DNA from: Patiria miniata | Lineage: Eukaryota; Echinodermata; Asteroidea; Valvatida; Asterinidae | Assembly: GCF_015706575.1 (NCBI RefSeq) | Contig: NW_024037062.1 | Location: 926,811 to 990,810, forward strand | Direction: 5' to 3' | DNA length: 64,000 nucleotides | The notes under the pieces: generated by a model | What the model was told of the DNA's origin: nothing | What the model saw: the letters and a program-made list of their open reading frames with translations, nothing else | Database searches by the model: none | In this document: one piece after another, positions 62,110-64,000 of the stretch | Position numbering within the stretch: the first letter of the stretch is position 1 | Layout of the letters: each line of letters begins with the position of its first letter | Program-made: the position numbers and the translations under genes

Positions 62110-62809
62110 TTCTATAACACTGTTTGAGAATATAGGAACTTTAGAATTATTTTTCTTTTCTTTGGGCCCAATTTTACTGGTATCATAACATTATCAGAAG
62201 CTCAGGGGCTTCATCCGCCCCCAGATTTGGGCTTGATATGAAATAAATAGAGCGAGTGTTTCTCAAATGCTTTTTTTCCGAATTACAAAATTTCAGGACA
62301 ATAATTTCTCCCATACTAATTCTTTGTAAAAACACCGTACCTTCTAGCAACTAACACATAATATTTCTTTCTTCAATTCGTACATAACATTTCTCTTATT
62401 CGTTGTCATGTTCTTAACTTATATTATGTCCTTAAAGTACACAGGAAAAAGCAAGCTTGCTCTAGGACGGTCAAGATTTCTTTGGAGAATTGCCTTTCTT
62501 TTTAAAGTGTACTCCCAGGGTTTGTTTTCACTCTAAGTCTTACCAATCAGCTAATTATATATACGTACACACTGACTAACGATTAACCAGTATGCATTTT
62601 AAATGCATCAGTAATGTACATTCACAAATTTTAAGAAGAAAAAAAAAGAACTAATAAATATTCATCAAATTTCATTCAAGCTACCGAATAATTCTTGAGT
62701 AGAGCCGGTATTTACAAGCATGAATATGTTCGGTTTTTTTTCTACGACAGAGCTACCTTTTGACGTTGAAATCACTTGACTCACTCATCGGCAATGTAAT
62801 GAGTCTGAC
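62110..62809 (-). other. Candidate 3' UTR of the F5/8C gene
   Basis: AT-rich sequence downstream of the TAA. No AATAAA was found close to the stop on this strand, so the end of the transcript cannot be placed. Confidence 0.35.
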
Positions 62810-62947
62810 TTAATAGCAGCCAATCACTTCAAACCTCATGCAGCAATAGTTGTTCCATTCCGTTGGGTGAATGCGCAGGATTCTGGTGCGCAAGGCAAAC
62901 GGCAGGCGAGTAGTAACCAGTGTGTTCATGTCCTTGTTACCAGGGAA
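62810..62947 (-). CDS. F5/8C protein terminal exon
   Basis: 45 codons plus TAA, from FPGNKDMNTLV to MRFEVIGCY, the last strands of the discoidin fold with the closing Cys. Confidence 0.92.
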   Translation of the reverse strand, partial: FPGNKDMNTLVTTRLPFALRTRILRIHPTEWNNYCCMRFEVIGCY

Positions 62948-64000
62948 CTGTTCAAAACACAAAACAGAAGAATGGTGTGTTCATGCTGTAGACATTCGAA
63001 TTGATTCATTATGTCCAGTGGCATATCCAGAGGGGGGGGGGGGGAGGGGGGGCAGGGGCACCGTGCCCCCCCCCCCCCCCCGGATGATTTTTGAAAGATA
63101 TTTTGCTCAGTAAGTATTTCCATAAATGTTAGAGAGTTCTGACATCAACCCAAAAAAAAAGAAAACCAGCTAAAAAAAAATTGTGATATTTATGTCAGAA
63201 CACAAAAACGGGGAGCTTGATCAAGTCCCCCTTGTCAGGTTTTGCGTAATTTTTAGCCCAATTTACGGACACCTTATTTCCCCCTTTTTTGGTTTTTGTT
63301 GGCTAAATATCAAGATGATTTATATTTATACATGATTTCCCATTCGTTTTTGTTAGGATAACTGTGTCATTAAGTAACATTGTGAGTTTGAAGCTCATCA
63401 ATACTTAGATTTGGCAAGACTACTTGATGATATCTGAAGGAAAAGGAAATGCGCGTAACCTTAGGGTATAGGCCCCTAAAGGGAGCCATTTTGGATCTTT
63501 ATTATGTCTTCATAATCTTCAAGTCTCCGATATTCTTTGAAAAAAAAAAAGTGAGTAAGGATATGTAAGTAAAATCCCCAAAATATACTTTTCAAAAATG
63601 GAAAAAAAATAGATCTACCCAAAATTGGGAATAAATAAAATACACGACAGGGATTAACGCCTTAATATGCAAATTAGGCACTCTTCCCAAAAGAATTGCA
63701 GGTGTCACCCCTTCTTAATACTTTCTCTAGGGCTATAAGAATCTTTATGCCAGGTTTGGTGCTTTGGACCAGTTGGTCACGATTCCAACCGTATGCAACC
63801 TGACTATATACCTTTATTGGTGTGCCGTCTGCATCAGTCACGTTATTCCAGGACTGACCATCTTCGCTGTACGTCACTTGGTACTCCGTCACCCAATATG
63901 TGTAATCTCCGCTCGCCTGGGTGATCAGACCAGTGATGGTGACTGTGCCAACGAAGTCAACCTGTATCCATGGACTGGTGTTATCAGTAATTTTATCATA
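62810..64000 (-). CDS. F5/8 type C (discoidin) domain protein, last two exons; gene enters from beyond the window end
   Basis: Coding exons are 64000-63812 (open to the window edge) and 62947-62810, joined in phase 0, with stop TAA at 62810-62812. The first reads YDKITDNTSPWIQVDFVGTV, then GDYTYWVTEYQVTYSEDG and QSWNNV; the second reads FPGNKDMNTLVTTRLPF, then RTRILRIHPTEWNNYCCMRF and EVIGCY. These are textbook F5/8C motifs (WIQVDFG, YSxDGxxW, FxGNxDxNT, RIxPxxW, RFExxGC). The domain is extracellular and typically binds phospholipid or glycans. It is the C-terminal domain of this protein; what precedes it is unseen. The donor is AAAG|GTATAT and the acceptor TGAACAG. Confidence 0.93.
63034..63082. 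repeat. G run and C run in the F5/8C intron
   Basis: A G-rich run followed within about 15 bases by a C run of about 15, able to pair as a GC hairpin around GGCAGGGGCACCGTGCC. Confidence 0.9.
63812..64000 (-). CDS. F5/8C protein penultimate exon (partial at window end)
   Basis: 63 codons visible, from YDKITDN to TPIK, covering the first two thirds of the discoidin fold. NNVT is a potential N-glycosylation site. Confidence 0.92.

Noticed and set aside
61845..62127. Gly- and Pro-rich frames across the CCCCCTC tract
   Set aside because: Low-complexity translation of a microsatellite with no flanking coding signal.

Overview
This is a metazoan window: genes are split into short exons with GT-AG introns, and the space between is packed with tRNA-derived SINEs, decayed LINE fragments and many families of short inverted-repeat DNA elements. 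The mix of families (a Hedgehog-N relative, a single-exon C-type lectin, F5/8C domains, dynactin p62) suggests a marine deuterostome invertebrate, possibly an echinoderm such as a sea star. That placement is an inference and no single marker in the sequence proves it.

Layout. Four protein-coding genes can be supported. (1) On the minus strand, 598-8206 holds the first seven coding exons of DCTN4 (dynactin subunit 4, p62); the rest lies before base 1. (2) On the minus strand, 11175-49483 holds a complete 19-exon gene for a predicted 951-residue secreted protein. I reconstructed every splice site and phase from the sequence. Its middle module is clearly related to the Hedgehog N-terminal signalling domain, and I read two further diverged copies of that fold on either side. 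There is no Hint autoprocessing domain, and the zinc ligands of the Hedgehog/peptidase M15 fold are lost. I know no name for this architecture. (3) On the plus strand, 35154-36557 is an intronless secreted C-type lectin with about 30 Thr/Pro-rich heptads and a C-terminal PAN/apple-like domain. It lies inside intron 4 of gene 2 on the opposite strand. (4) On the minus strand, 62810-64000 holds the last two exons of an F5/8 type C (discoidin) domain protein that starts beyond the window.

Repeats. Introns and spacers carry at least: family A (about 520 bp, TTAA ends), family B (about 525 bp, TTAA ends, central perfect palindrome), family C (about 250 bp, TA target), family D (GGCC ends, TTA/TAA target, PIF/Harbinger-like), several other inverted-repeat families, two decayed non-LTR reverse transcriptase fragments (about 29.9-30.7 kb and 58.7-59.2 kb), and many mini/microsatellites. 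The most striking non-coding region is 47.2-49.2 kb, in intron 1 of gene 2. There, long palindromes with arms up to about 410 bp are nested inside an older repeat whose uninterrupted relative sits near 7.2-7.5 kb. Several insertions can be dated relative to one another because empty-site copies occur in the same window.

How the genes relate: three of the four encode, or appear to encode, secreted or extracellular recognition modules (Hedgehog-N-like, C-type lectin plus PAN, discoidin), while DCTN4 is an intracellular housekeeping motor cofactor. Nothing in the sequence shows that they act together.
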